A stretch of DNA of 64,000 nt, taken from the NCBI GenBank assembly GCA_963765265.1, contig CAVXVN010000005.1, forward strand, positions 310,001-374,000, given 5' to 3'. The stretch's first letter is position 1; the number at the start of each line of letters is the position of its first letter. The notes under the pieces were generated by a model. It made no database searches and was not told the origin of the DNA. It saw only the letters and a list, made by a program, of their open reading frames with translations. This DNA is from Bacillus_BD sp963765265 (lineage in GTDB: Bacteria; Bacillota; Bacilli; Bacillales; Cytobacillaceae). Made by a program: the position numbers and the translations under genes. Of the stretch, positions 7,891 to 16,155 are shown piece after piece.

Positions 7891-8699
7891 TAAGAACCAT
7901 TTTTAATTAATTTTTTCTCCAGAAGATCCACGAGCTGGTACATAATGGTTGCAAAGACAGCAATAACCAACAGTGCTAGGAATACAAGAGTGAAGTTGAA
8001 AACCTGAAACCCATATATAATCATATAGCCGAGGCCTTTTGAAGAAACTAAAAACTCACCGACAATTACTCCCACCCATGAAAGACCTACATTGACTTTT
8101 AAGGTAGAAATGATGGTGGGGAAACTGGCTGGTAATATAACTTCTTTAAATGATTGTATGCGGGTAGCACCAAACGTTTGTAAAACTTTCAAATAATTTG
8201 GATCGACTTCACGAAATGCTGTATAGACAACAATGGTCGTGATAATGATTGAAATCATAGCGCCCATCGCCATAATAGAAGTAAAGTTTGGTCCAAGGGC
8301 AACAATTAAGATAGGTCCTAATGCTATTTTTGGCATGGCATTTAAGATAACGAGATAAGGGTCCAAAATTTTGGAAAGGATTGGAGACCACCATAGAAGT
8401 GCAGCGAGTAATGTTCCAATTAGTGTTCCTAAAATAAACCCAAAAATCGTCTCAGACAAGGTTATACTTAAATTCACAAGAAGCGTGCCGTCCAAAATTT
8501 TATCAATCAATAAGGTTCCAATTCTGGTGGGCGAACTAAATATTAGCGTATCGATCCATTGCTGTTGACTGGCTAGCTCCCAACTACTGAAAAAAACGAT
8601 AAATATGATGAGCTGGTAAAAACGGACCCAACGTTTTTCTCTTTTTTGCGAGGAAATATATTGTTGATGTAGTTGAGTGATATTATCCGATGGCTTCAA
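7890..8699 (-). CDS. ytlD: ABC transporter permease YtlD (SsuC/ThiX type)
   Basis: Inner-membrane permease for a nitrate/sulfonate/taurine-type importer, six or so hydrophobic segments. The permease loop signature appears as EVILPASFPTIISTLKVNVGL. I place the start at the TTG at 8699, overlapping the ytlC stop by 17 bases, because AAGGAG lies about ten bases upstream within ytlC and it gives 269 residues, the normal family size. Reading back to an ATG at 8852 would add 51 residues that are only ytlC in another frame. Forms an operon with ytlA and ytlC. Confidence 0.88.
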   Translation of the reverse strand: MKPSDNITQLHQQYISSQKREKRWVRFYQLIIFIVFFSSWELASQQQWIDTLIFSSPTRIGTLLIDKILDGTLLVNLSITLSETIFGFILGTLIGTLLAALLWWSPILSKILDPYLVILNAMPKIALGPILIVALGPNFTSIMAMGAMISIIITTIVVYTAFREVDPNYLKVLQTFGATRIQSFKEVILPASFPTIISTLKVNVGLSWVGVIVGEFLVSSKGLGYMIIYGFQVFNFTLVFLALLVIAVFATIMYQLVDLLEKKLIKNGS

Positions 8700-9456
8700 G
8701 AGATTCCAGCTCCTTCCATATTTTTTGAAATAAAGTTTGAAATATTTCATGGTTTCTTGCTTTAAATGGTGAAAGGTTTCGTAATTCTTCTGGAATGAGA
8801 AAAGTTTTATAAATCTTTCCTGGTTTTGCTGAAAAGAGGAATATACGATCACTCATGGCTATTGCCTCTCCAATGTCATGAGTGACAAGAATAGCTGTCT
8901 TGTGAAATGCTTTTAATGTTTCAAACACGAGATTCTCTAAATGTAATTTTGTTTGATAATCAAGTGCTGAAAAGGGTTCATCAAGCATTAGAAGTTTAGG
9001 CTCTGTTGCTAATGTTCTAACAAGAGCTACCCGCTGTCTCATTCCACCTGAAAGATGTTTTGGATATTGACTTTCTACCCCTTTTAACCCCATTTTTCCA
9101 AGTAAATTGAGAGTGTAATTCCTTTTCTCCTTATCAAGAAGTTTATTTAGTTTAAGTCCGAGTAAGATATTTTCTTCAATGGTTTTCCACGGAAAAAGAT
9201 AGTCTTGTTGCAGCATATAGCCAATATCCTGTTTATTGCTTCTAGTTGGTTTTCCCTCTAATGATACAATCCCTGCAGTTGGTTGTAATAAGCCTGCAAT
9301 TATGGATAGCAAGGTTGTTTTTCCGCATCCGCTTGGGCCGAGAAAGGAGACAAATTCCCCTTCCTCGATTTCAAGGGATATATCAGTGAGGGCGGTGGTT
9401 GCAGTTGAATTCGTAAAATAGGTGTGGTGTACATCCATTAGTTTTAAGAAATTCAT
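8683..9456 (-). CDS. ytlC: ABC transporter ATP-binding protein YtlC (SsuB type)
   Basis: A 257-residue cytoplasmic ATPase for the ytl importer. Walker A is GPSGCGKTT (about residues 40-48), the Q loop YMLQQDYLFPW, the signature LSGGMRQRVAL, Walker B LLMLDEPFSALD and the switch His in ILVTHDIGEAI. The protein continues past the nucleotide-binding core into a short C-terminal part. The start ATG follows GGAGGGCAGAGT. Coupled with ytlD by overlap. Confidence 0.93.
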   Translation of the reverse strand: MNFLKLMDVHHTYFTNSTATTALTDISLEIEEGEFVSFLGPSGCGKTTLLSIIAGLLQPTAGIVSLEGKPTRSNKQDIGYMLQQDYLFPWKTIEENILLGLKLNKLLDKEKRNYTLNLLGKMGLKGVESQYPKHLSGGMRQRVALVRTLATEPKLLMLDEPFSALDYQTKLHLENLVFETLKAFHKTAILVTHDIGEAIAMSDRIFLFSAKPGKIYKTFLIPEELRNLSPFKARNHEIFQTLFQKIWKELESLEAIG

Positions 9457-9507
9457 ACTCTGCCCTCCATTATTAATAGATTTTAGGTACCGTGCCTAAC
9501 AGCTTCA

Positions 9508-10521
9508 CTATTTCATTACTTTTTCTGCGATTTGGGTATTAACGAGGTCATGGTAATCCATCCGTTTTGGCAATTCTCCTGCTTCATCCATAATATTTTG
9601 TAAGTTATTCCACTCTTCCTCATCTAAAATCGGATCCGTCGCAAAAGAACCTTGGTTTTTATAGCGATCGATTACAGTTTCAATAAGTTCAACGTCAGTA
9701 TCTTCAAAATACTTTTGGATTAGTTTGGCGGTTTCGTCTGAACTATTTTCTTGTATCCATTGTTGGGCTTTATAAATAGCAGTGGTGAATTTTTCGATTG
9801 TAGCTTCATTTTTATTTAAAAAGCTTTCTTTTGTCATAAAGGTTGTGTAAGGAACATGGCCGGATTCAGTACCAAAGGATGCAACGATATATCCTTTACC
9901 CTCTTTTTCAAACAGACTTGCTTGTGGTTCAAATAATTGTACATAATCACCTGTTCCAGAAATAAAGGCGTTCGCAATATTGGCAAAGTCAATGTTTTGG
10001 ATTAGGTTCAAGTCTTTATGGGGATCAATTCCATGTTTCTTAAGCACGTATTCACCGACCATTTGCGGCATCCCACCTTTTCGTTGACCAAGAAAGGTAC
10101 TGCCGTTTAGCTGTTCCCATTCAAAATGTTCTATTCTTTTTCTGGAAACAAGAAAAGTGCCATCTGTTTGTGTCAATTGAGCAAAGTTAATAACCGGATC
10201 TGTTGAGCCTTGAGCAGACACATATATCGACGTTTCCGAACCGACAAGAGCGATATCTGCACCATCAGAAACCAGTGCTGTCATCGTTTTATCGCCGCCC
10301 CATGTGGTGGTAATTTCCACATCAAGACCTTCTTCTTTAAAAAAACCTTTTTCAATTGCCACATATTGAGGTGCATAGAAAATAGATCTCGTTACTTCAG
10401 CCACTTTTACTTTCTTTAATGGATTTTCAGCTTTTTGTGTACCAAAGTTACAAGCGGCTAGTGAAATGGTTAATACTGATATCAAAATCCATAATAAACT
10501 AGCTTTCCACGGAATCTTCAT
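9508..10521 (-). CDS. ytlA: ABC substrate-binding lipoprotein YtlA (SsuA/Thi5-like)
   Basis: A 337-residue NMT1/SsuA-type binding protein. The signal peptide has a lipobox ending at Cys24 (LAAC). The mature domain begins with VKVAEVTRSIFYAPQYVA and continues EKGFFKEEGLDVEI, the classic opening of this family, whose members bind pyrimidines, sulfonates or nitrates. The ligand cannot be assigned. It is first in a ytlA-ytlC-ytlD operon; B. subtilis has a fourth gene, ytlB, which is absent here. Confidence 0.88.
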   Translation of the reverse strand: MKIPWKASLLWILISVLTISLAACNFGTQKAENPLKKVKVAEVTRSIFYAPQYVAIEKGFFKEEGLDVEITTTWGGDKTMTALVSDGADIALVGSETSIYVSAQGSTDPVINFAQLTQTDGTFLVSRKRIEHFEWEQLNGSTFLGQRKGGMPQMVGEYVLKKHGIDPHKDLNLIQNIDFANIANAFISGTGDYVQLFEPQASLFEKEGKGYIVASFGTESGHVPYTTFMTKESFLNKNEATIEKFTTAIYKAQQWIQENSSDETAKLIQKYFEDTDVELIETVIDRYKNQGSFATDPILDEEEWNNLQNIMDEAGELPKRMDYHDLVNTQIAEKVMK

Positions 10522-10894
10522 ATTCCAATTTCCTCCTTAAGTGAATCAGATGAATAATATTAGCTTAAATTATCTTATGAAATGAAAAAAAATGTGTGAA
10601 TGCCTAAAATGGGACACTATAAGGAATGGAAGGGATTACATGTCTTTTCTTTTATTCATATTCATAAAATAGCTTCTAGACAAAGGAACTTCATTTCGAT
10701 TAATATGAGAAATGTGCATTTTTTGTGGGATCAATAAAAACACTCTATGGGTTTATGTTGATAGGAAAATAGCTTTTGGAAAATACTAAGAATAGGAGTA
10801 ATATAAAATCTTGAAAAGAACTGAATCAGAGAATGAATACGCTATATCTTAATACATTTATTTATTAAAGTTGAAAGATAAAGGGGAATCACAA
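10522..10894. other. Intergenic region between divergent ytlA and the PTS gene
   Basis: About 370 bases with no convincing gene. No riboswitch consensus was recognised. I looked specifically for a remnant EIIB domain before the PTS gene and saw no Cys-x-Thr-Arg-type coding remnant. TTGATA at 10758-10763 with AATACT 18 bases later is a weak promoter candidate for the PTS gene. Confidence 0.5.
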
Positions 10895-12500
10895 ATGGAA
10901 GCAACTATGACGAAAGATTCAAAAGAAGGTTCAGAAAAAAAAGTAACAGTGATGAACAAGATTTTAGGAGCCATTAGCGGAAGTTTTGCACCCATTTTAG
11001 GTGTACTTGCTGGGTCCGGGATTGTTGTCAGCCTTACTAGCTGTTTTAACGATGTTAGGATGGATGTCTAAAGAAGGCGGTACATATGCGATATTATCTG
11101 CAGCTGGACATGCTATTTTTTATTTCTTCCCTGTTTTTCTAGGGATTACATTAGCGATTAAACTTGGTGCCAATGCCTATGTTGGTGGTACAATTGGGGC
11201 TGCTCTTTTGGAACCACATTATACAGATTTAATTGCAAATGGAGTTAAAGATGTAGATTTCATGGGAATTCCGGTTATCGTGATGAGTTATTCTTCAACT
11301 GTTTTTCCCATTTTAATTGCTGTTTCGATTTATGCGATATTAGATAAATTTTTGAAAAAAGTGATTTATAAAGAAATTCAAATGTTTATTAATCCACTTA
11401 TTTCATTAGTTGTAATTGTTCCATTAACCGTACTTGTTTTTGGTCCGTTCGGTACGTATGTCGGGGATGGACTCGGAATGGGTATCGAATTTTTAAGTTC
11501 AAAAAGTGGACTTATAACAGGAGCTGTACTAGGTGCTGCTTGGTCATTCCTAACGATTTTGGGTCTTCACTGGGCAGTTATTCCACTAGCGATTGCAAAT
11601 CTAGCTACTGGCGGCGATCCGATTATCCCGATGGCAGCAGCCGCACCTTTTGCTCAAGTTGGGTTGGGAATCGGGGTATTTTTAAAAACAAAAGACAAAG
11701 ACTTGAAAACGGTCGCTGGATCAGGGATTATACCTGGTGCATTGGCAGGTACGACAGAGTTAATTACCTATGGAATCCTTGTACGTTATAAACGATCGAT
11801 GGTGATTGTCGCAATAGCAGGAGCTGTTGGTGGAGCAATAAATGGGACACTTGGATTAAAAATGACTACTTTTGTTCTTCCAAGTTTCTTATCAATTCCA
11901 GCCTTTTCACCGATGGGACTTTATGTAATTGGTGTTTTAGTTGCTTTAGTGTTGGCAGCGGTTCTTACGTTAATTTTCGGGTATGAAGATAAAAACCAGA
12001 AGAATTCATCAAAGGCAATGAAAGAATTAGGCTTAACTAGAGTGAAAAAAGAAACGATCGCAAGCCCATTGAGTGGGTCCATTGTTCCGTTAAGTAAAGT
12101 GAGTGATCCACTTTTTGCTACAGAAACAGTTGGAAAAGGGATTGCGATTGAGCCGGAGAAAGGTGAAGTTGTTTCACCAGTAGATGGGGTCGTTACTACT
12201 TTATTTTCCACGGGCCATGCGATTGGAATTACTTCTGAAAATGGAGCTGAAATTTTAATTTATATTGGGATCGATACGATCCATTTAAACGGTCAATATT
12301 ATACCGCTCATGTTAAACAATGGGATAAGGTAAGTACAGGCGATTTGCTTATACAGTTTGACATAGAAAAAATTAAAGCTGCTGGATATGACACAACGAC
12401 ACCTGTTGTGATCACGAACACACCTGAATATGTGGACGTTGAGTCAACAAAACGAACTACAATCCAGGCAAAAGAAGATTTAATTACAGTTATAATATAA
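10895..12500 (+). CDS. PTS-like EIIC-EIIA protein, EIIB absent (frameshifted)
   Basis: A beta-glucoside/sucrose/trehalose-class PTS permease. The ATG at 10895 follows AAAGGGG. The EIIC domain begins at once (ISGSFAPILGVLAGSGIV), about eight to ten membrane segments follow, then an EIIA domain from about residue 385. The usual N-terminal EIIB domain with its phospho-Cys is missing. In EIIA the helper His is present (TGHAIGITSENG), but the phospho-accepting His expected in LIHIGID is Tyr (ILIYIGID, codon TAT at 12261). One extra base among 11021-11030 splits the frame: IVV is followed in the next frame by ALLAVLTMLGW. As written it could not carry out normal phosphotransfer; it may be decayed, regulatory or depend on other PTS parts. 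Confidence 0.85.
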
Positions 12501-12503
12501 TAG

Positions 12504-12542
12504 TGAAAAATTCCGGTACCTTGAAGGTAGTCGGAATTTTTT
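12504..12542 (+). terminator. Terminator after PTS gene
   Basis: AAAATTCCG...GGTACC pairs with GGTAGTCGGAATTTT, followed by further T residues, right after the stop codon. Confidence 0.8.
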
Positions 12543-12733
12543 ATACTTTCTTCAATCAAGCCCAATCCTTTGGGTTTCTTTTGATTTGGGAATAAATCTG
12601 AATAGAGTTTGACATCCAATCAAAAAATAGAAAACACTACATCAAATCGTGATCTCCTTTCAGCAGAGAACGCAGAGGATGAAGTGTAGTTAAATAAAAC
12701 GTTATCTTATCTAAGCTATTTAATTCAAATAAT

Positions 12734-13712
12734 TTACTTTTTAATAAACATTTGTGTCCAGTGATGACCATTTGGATCATATCCAACACCGATATGGGTG
12801 TAATCATTACTTAAAATGTTTCTGCGGTGGCCTTCACTATTCATCCATGCCTGTACAACTTCTTGTGGTGTTCTTTGCCCTTTGGCAATGTTTTCTCCGG
12901 CAGATTTATATGACACACCTTGGTCTCTCATCATATCAAAAGGAGAGCCGTATGTTGGGCTTGCATGAGAAAAATAATTCTTTTGCTGCATATCAGATGA
13001 TTTGGCTTGAGCTACACTATTCAGTTTTGCATCCGCTGTTAACGCGGGAAGACCATTTTTTCTTCGTTCCGCATTTGTTAAATCAATGACTTGCTGGACA
13101 GCTTGACTACTGGTAGCTGGAGCTGTTCGTTGTTGCGATTTTGCTGGAGCTTGAGCTAATGGTTGTTGCTCTGATTGTTGTTGAGCTGGAGCCTGATTAG
13201 GTTGTCGCTGTTGTGCTGGAGTCTGAGCCAATGGTTGTTGTTCTAGACCCGCATTTCCTTGATATCTTTGTCTAAATTGTGTTTGAGAACGTGTATCTTG
13301 TCTAGGATCAACTGGCAAGAATTGATATCTTGCATCTTGAGTCTGTACCGATTTTGTATGTGGATATTCATAACTCGACATTGGCGTACTAAAATTAGAG
13401 ATAATGGGAGCACCATTTTTATTTGGATTCTTATTCCAATCATTGGTATAGTCTTTTGTAAAATCATTGGTATCGTTTTCTGTTAGAGGCCCCCGGTGAT
13501 CACCATCAAGATTAGGATTGTTATTTACATTGAAAAGGTGGTTCCTGTTATGGTCTCGGTTTACAACATTGGTAAGATTGTTCCTGTTATGGTCTCGGTT
13601 TACAACATTGGTCATTATTTCTGGGATTCAATGCTGCTTCCTGATTATTACAAGCTGAAAGTCCTAAAAGTAAAACTGAAGCCAGTACTCCGCTTAATTG
13701 CTTTTTTGACAT
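12734..13712 (-). CDS. CAP/SCP-domain lipoprotein (YkwD-like), frameshifted
   Basis: About 325 residues when joined. The true start is the ATG at 13712 after AGGGAGGAA, giving a signal peptide with lipobox Cys21 (LLGLSAC). One extra base near 13613-13622 shifts the frame; the downstream frame alone would begin at 13615. Then come two 13-residue repeats (TNVVNRDHNRNNL; 39-base DNA period), an Asn/Asp-rich stretch, a Gln/Pro/Ala-rich linker and the CAP domain (about residues 200-325: LTNAERRKNGLPAL, YFSHASPTYGSPF, AGENIAKGQ, HRRNILSNDYTHIGVG). CAP proteins of Bacillus are secreted and often spore or stress related; the exact role is unknown. Confidence 0.85.
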
Positions 13713-14023
13713 TTTAAATTCCTCCCTTGAAAAGATTTAGTACTCCCATATTTTCGCTTATTTTTTGAAAAGTATAGGTGGGAATAACAGCCTCAATTGG
13801 AAGGGGAAATGTAAACGATTGTAGTTGTAGTGATTCCATGTTGCAAGGGTGTCTTGCTGTGAAACAGGTTGTGAATTTCACGACATATGATAAAATTGAT
13901 TGATAATAATTTAACCATTTAAATATGTAATAAATAGAAAGTGTATATAAATATACCCAAAAGGAATAAGTGATTATTTATTTCCAAGGGTGCCTGAGCT
14001 TTCTTAGAAAGAAGGAATAAATA
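13713..14023. other. Intergenic region between CAP lipoprotein and map
   Basis: About 310 bases between divergent genes with no gene seen. It presumably holds both promoters. A TGTAAACGATTGTA at about 13810 matches a cre site at 12 of 14 positions but misses two conserved bases, so I do not call it. Confidence 0.45.
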
Positions 14024-14767
14024 GTGATTGCTAAAACAGAAGAGGATTTTCAAGGACTAAAAGAGGCTGGAAAAATAATGGGGACGATTCGCGATGAAAT
14101 GGTGCGAAAAACACAGCCTGGTATTACAACGAAAGAACTTGATGATTTTGCTGGAGAACTATTTGAACAATATGGTGCGATCTCAGGTCCAAAGGGTGAA
14201 TATGATTTTCCAGGGTTTACATGTATCAGTGTTAATGATGAAGTAGCACATGGAATTCCAGGAAAACGTGTTATTCAAGAAGGGGACTTAGTGAATATTG
14301 ATGTTTCTGGGTCAAAGAATGGCTATTTTGCCGATACAGGACTATCTTTTGTGGTAGGAGAGGGAGATCCTATTTTAACTAAAATATGTGAAGTGGCCAA
14401 AAAAGCTTTTGATGCCGGATTAACGAAATTCAAAGTAGGCGGTAAAAAAAATGCTATTGGTAAAGTTGTTTATCAAACAGCTAGACAAAATGGCCTTAAC
14501 GTAATCATGAATCTTACAGGGCATGGAGTAGGGAGAGCCTTACATGAAGCACCTGATCATATCTTGAATTATTATGATGCATGGGATAAGGAACTCTTAA
14601 AAGAGGGAATGGTTATTGCCTTTGAACCGTTTATTTCGGCGGGCGCTCAAGAAGTTTACCAAAAGAATGACGGTTGGACCTACTCGACTGAAGAAAAAAG
14701 CTTTGTAGCCCAAATCGAGCACACCATAATCGTGACAAAAGAAGGACCCATTATTATTACAGAATAA
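14024..14767 (+). CDS. map: Methionine aminopeptidase, type I (MapB/YflG-like)
   Basis: A 247-residue M24 peptidase that removes initiator Met. All five metal ligands are recognisable: Asp in NIDVSG, Asp in FADTGLSF, His in TGHGVGRALHEAP, Glu in AFEPF and Glu in QIEHT. The start is GTG at 14024 after GAAGGA; the N terminus (KTEEDFQGLKEAGKIMGTIR) is in family register. In B. subtilis the main map is in the ribosomal protein cluster, so this is probably the second isozyme. Confidence 0.92.
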   Translation: MIAKTEEDFQGLKEAGKIMGTIRDEMVRKTQPGITTKELDDFAGELFEQYGAISGPKGEYDFPGFTCISVNDEVAHGIPGKRVIQEGDLVNIDVSGSKNGYFADTGLSFVVGEGDPILTKICEVAKKAFDAGLTKFKVGGKKNAIGKVVYQTARQNGLNVIMNLTGHGVGRALHEAPDHILNYYDAWDKELLKEGMVIAFEPFISAGAQEVYQKNDGWTYSTEEKSFVAQIEHTIIVTKEGPIIITE

Positions 14768-14775
14768 TAACGTTG

Positions 14776-14813
14776 AAATTCCTGATAGGTCGATTCCCAT
14801 CAGGAATTTTTTG
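14776..14813 (+). terminator. Terminator after map
   Basis: AAATTCCTGAT (14776-14786) pairs with ATCAGGAATTT (14799-14809), followed by TTT. Confidence 0.85.
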
Positions 14814-14840
14814 TATTTTTTTGGTGATTTTTGGATAAAT

Positions 14841-14931
14841 GTGCAATTAGCAATGTTTTTGGTGCAATTATGAGGAAAATTGGTGTAATAATCGCTATTT
14901 TGGTGCAAATATTGCAGGTTTTGGTGCAATT
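14841..14931. repeat. Iteron-like 21-base direct repeats
   Basis: A GTGCAATT-like core recurs with GTG at 14841, 14862, 14883, 14903 and 14924, i.e. steps of 21, 21, 20 and 21 bases. Typical forms are TTTTGGTGCAATTA, ATTGGTGTAATA, TTTTGGTGCAAAT and TTTTGGTGCAATTC. A weaker GGTG lies at 14823. The step equals about two helical turns, as for protein-binding arrays. It lies between the map terminator and ytmA. Confidence 0.65.
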
Positions 14932-14994
14932 CAATAATTAATTCGAAATAAAGGTATAATAAAGGGAAAGAACACCTCTAATAAGGAGATAAAG

Positions 14995-15774
14995 ATGACT
15001 GCTATAATGATCCATAAACAGAAATTTCCTTCTCCACATCCAGAAATTGAATTATCTCTTATTACCTACCGATCAAACGGGTTAAAGGTAAAGGGGTTGC
15101 TTGCTGAGCCAAAAGGAGATGAACTCTATGACGGTTTTCTCTATTTAAGAGGCGGGATCAAAAATGTTGGAAAGGTTAGACCAGCACGGATCGTTCAATT
15201 TGCCTCAGAAGGTTTCATTGTTTTTGCTCCTTTTTATCGTGGAAATCAAGGTGGGGAGGGCAATGAAGATTTTGCTGGTGTGGATCGGGAAGATGCCTTT
15301 TCTGCTTTTGAACTTTTGGAATCAATGGAAAAAGTAAGAAAGGTACATATATTTGGATTTTCCCGTGGTGGAGTGATGGCATTATTAACAGCGATTCAAT
15401 ATCCAGAGGCAGCCTCTCTCGTCACATGGGGGGGTGTAAGTGATATGTTTCTCACATATGAGGAACGGAATGATTTGCGAAGAATGATGAAGCGAGTTAT
15501 TGGTGGGACACCCACGAAGGTTCCTGAGCGATATCGATTTCGTACACCACTTTATTCATTAGAAAAGCTAGAGTCTCCCGTATTAATCATCCATGGCCGA
15601 AAAGATCATAATGTGTCCGCAGAACATGCCTATCGTCTTGAAAATAGACTTAAGGAACTAAATAAAAAAGTAAATGGTTGGTATTTTGATGAATATACTC
15701 ACTATTTCCCACCTGCCGTTAATCGGAAAATAGTAGTTGACTTGACCGATTGGATGAAAAAACAATCGAATTAA
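14995..15774 (+). CDS. ytmA: Alpha/beta hydrolase, prolyl oligopeptidase-like (YtmA)
   Basis: A 259-residue cytoplasmic hydrolase. The nucleophile elbow is GFSRGG with Ser123; the acid is probably in HGRKDHNV and the base in YTHYFPP. The N-terminal strand region (LLAEPKGDELYDGFLYLRGG) is like acyl-peptide hydrolases, but no beta-propeller is present. Substrate unknown. Position before ytmB and pckA matches B. subtilis. The 21-base repeats upstream may take part in its control. Confidence 0.88.
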   Translation: MTAIMIHKQKFPSPHPEIELSLITYRSNGLKVKGLLAEPKGDELYDGFLYLRGGIKNVGKVRPARIVQFASEGFIVFAPFYRGNQGGEGNEDFAGVDREDAFSAFELLESMEKVRKVHIFGFSRGGVMALLTAIQYPEAASLVTWGGVSDMFLTYEERNDLRRMMKRVIGGTPTKVPERYRFRTPLYSLEKLESPVLIIHGRKDHNVSAEHAYRLENRLKELNKKVNGWYFDEYTHYFPPAVNRKIVVDLTDWMKKQSN

Positions 15775-15854
15775 GGTAAAATAATAAGGAAGATTCAAAA
15801 AAATATTTTATGTGTGAACGGGTTAAAATAGTGATAAAAATGGAGGAAGAAAGA

Positions 15855-16097
15855 ATGGGGATGCCCTTAGAACTAAATACAATGATCATTACAAAAGGGA
15901 ATGAAATAAGAATAAAGGAAAATGATTTTATTCTGGTAAAGAAAGATTACCGCTTATATCCGATTGAAGTTCCGATTGAAGTAAGAAAAACAATAGAAAG
16001 TGAGTCGACTGCATTGGCTGTTATTACAAAATTGGAATGGGAGAACAAGCAAACTAAGATTACTTATCAGCTCGTATCACTCAATACAACAAATTAG
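15855..16097 (+). CDS. ytmB: YtmB family protein (DUF2584)
   Basis: An 80-residue protein, same length and sequence pattern as B. subtilis YtmB (MGMPLELNTMIITKG opening, then YRLYPIEVPIEVRK). The ATG at 15855 is chosen because GGAGGAAG precedes it; a GTG-type extension from 15810 adds residues that the family lacks. Predicted mostly beta strand. Function unknown. Confidence 0.85.
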   Translation: MGMPLELNTMIITKGNEIRIKENDFILVKKDYRLYPIEVPIEVRKTIESESTALAVITKLEWENKQTKITYQLVSLNTTN

Positions 16098-16102
16098 GGA
16101 AT

Positions 16103-16141
16103 AAAAAACAGCACTTGTTGAAAAATACAAATGCTGTTTTT
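16103..16141. terminator. Bidirectional terminator
   Basis: AAAAACAGCA pairs with TGCTGTTTTT (ending 16141) between convergent ytmB and pckA. Confidence 0.8.
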
Positions 16142-16155
16142 TATTTATTATCTTG

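Noticed and set aside
13496..13717. 73-residue + strand frame over the CAP gene start
   Set aside because: Antisense of the Asn/Asp-rich repeats and signal peptide; no support.
13808..13822. cre-like TGTAAACGATTGTA before map
   Set aside because: Two conserved positions are wrong and no catabolite link is evident.
14823..14931. Possible CRISPR array
   Set aside because: Repeat cores are only about 12 bases and spacers about 8 bases; no cas genes.
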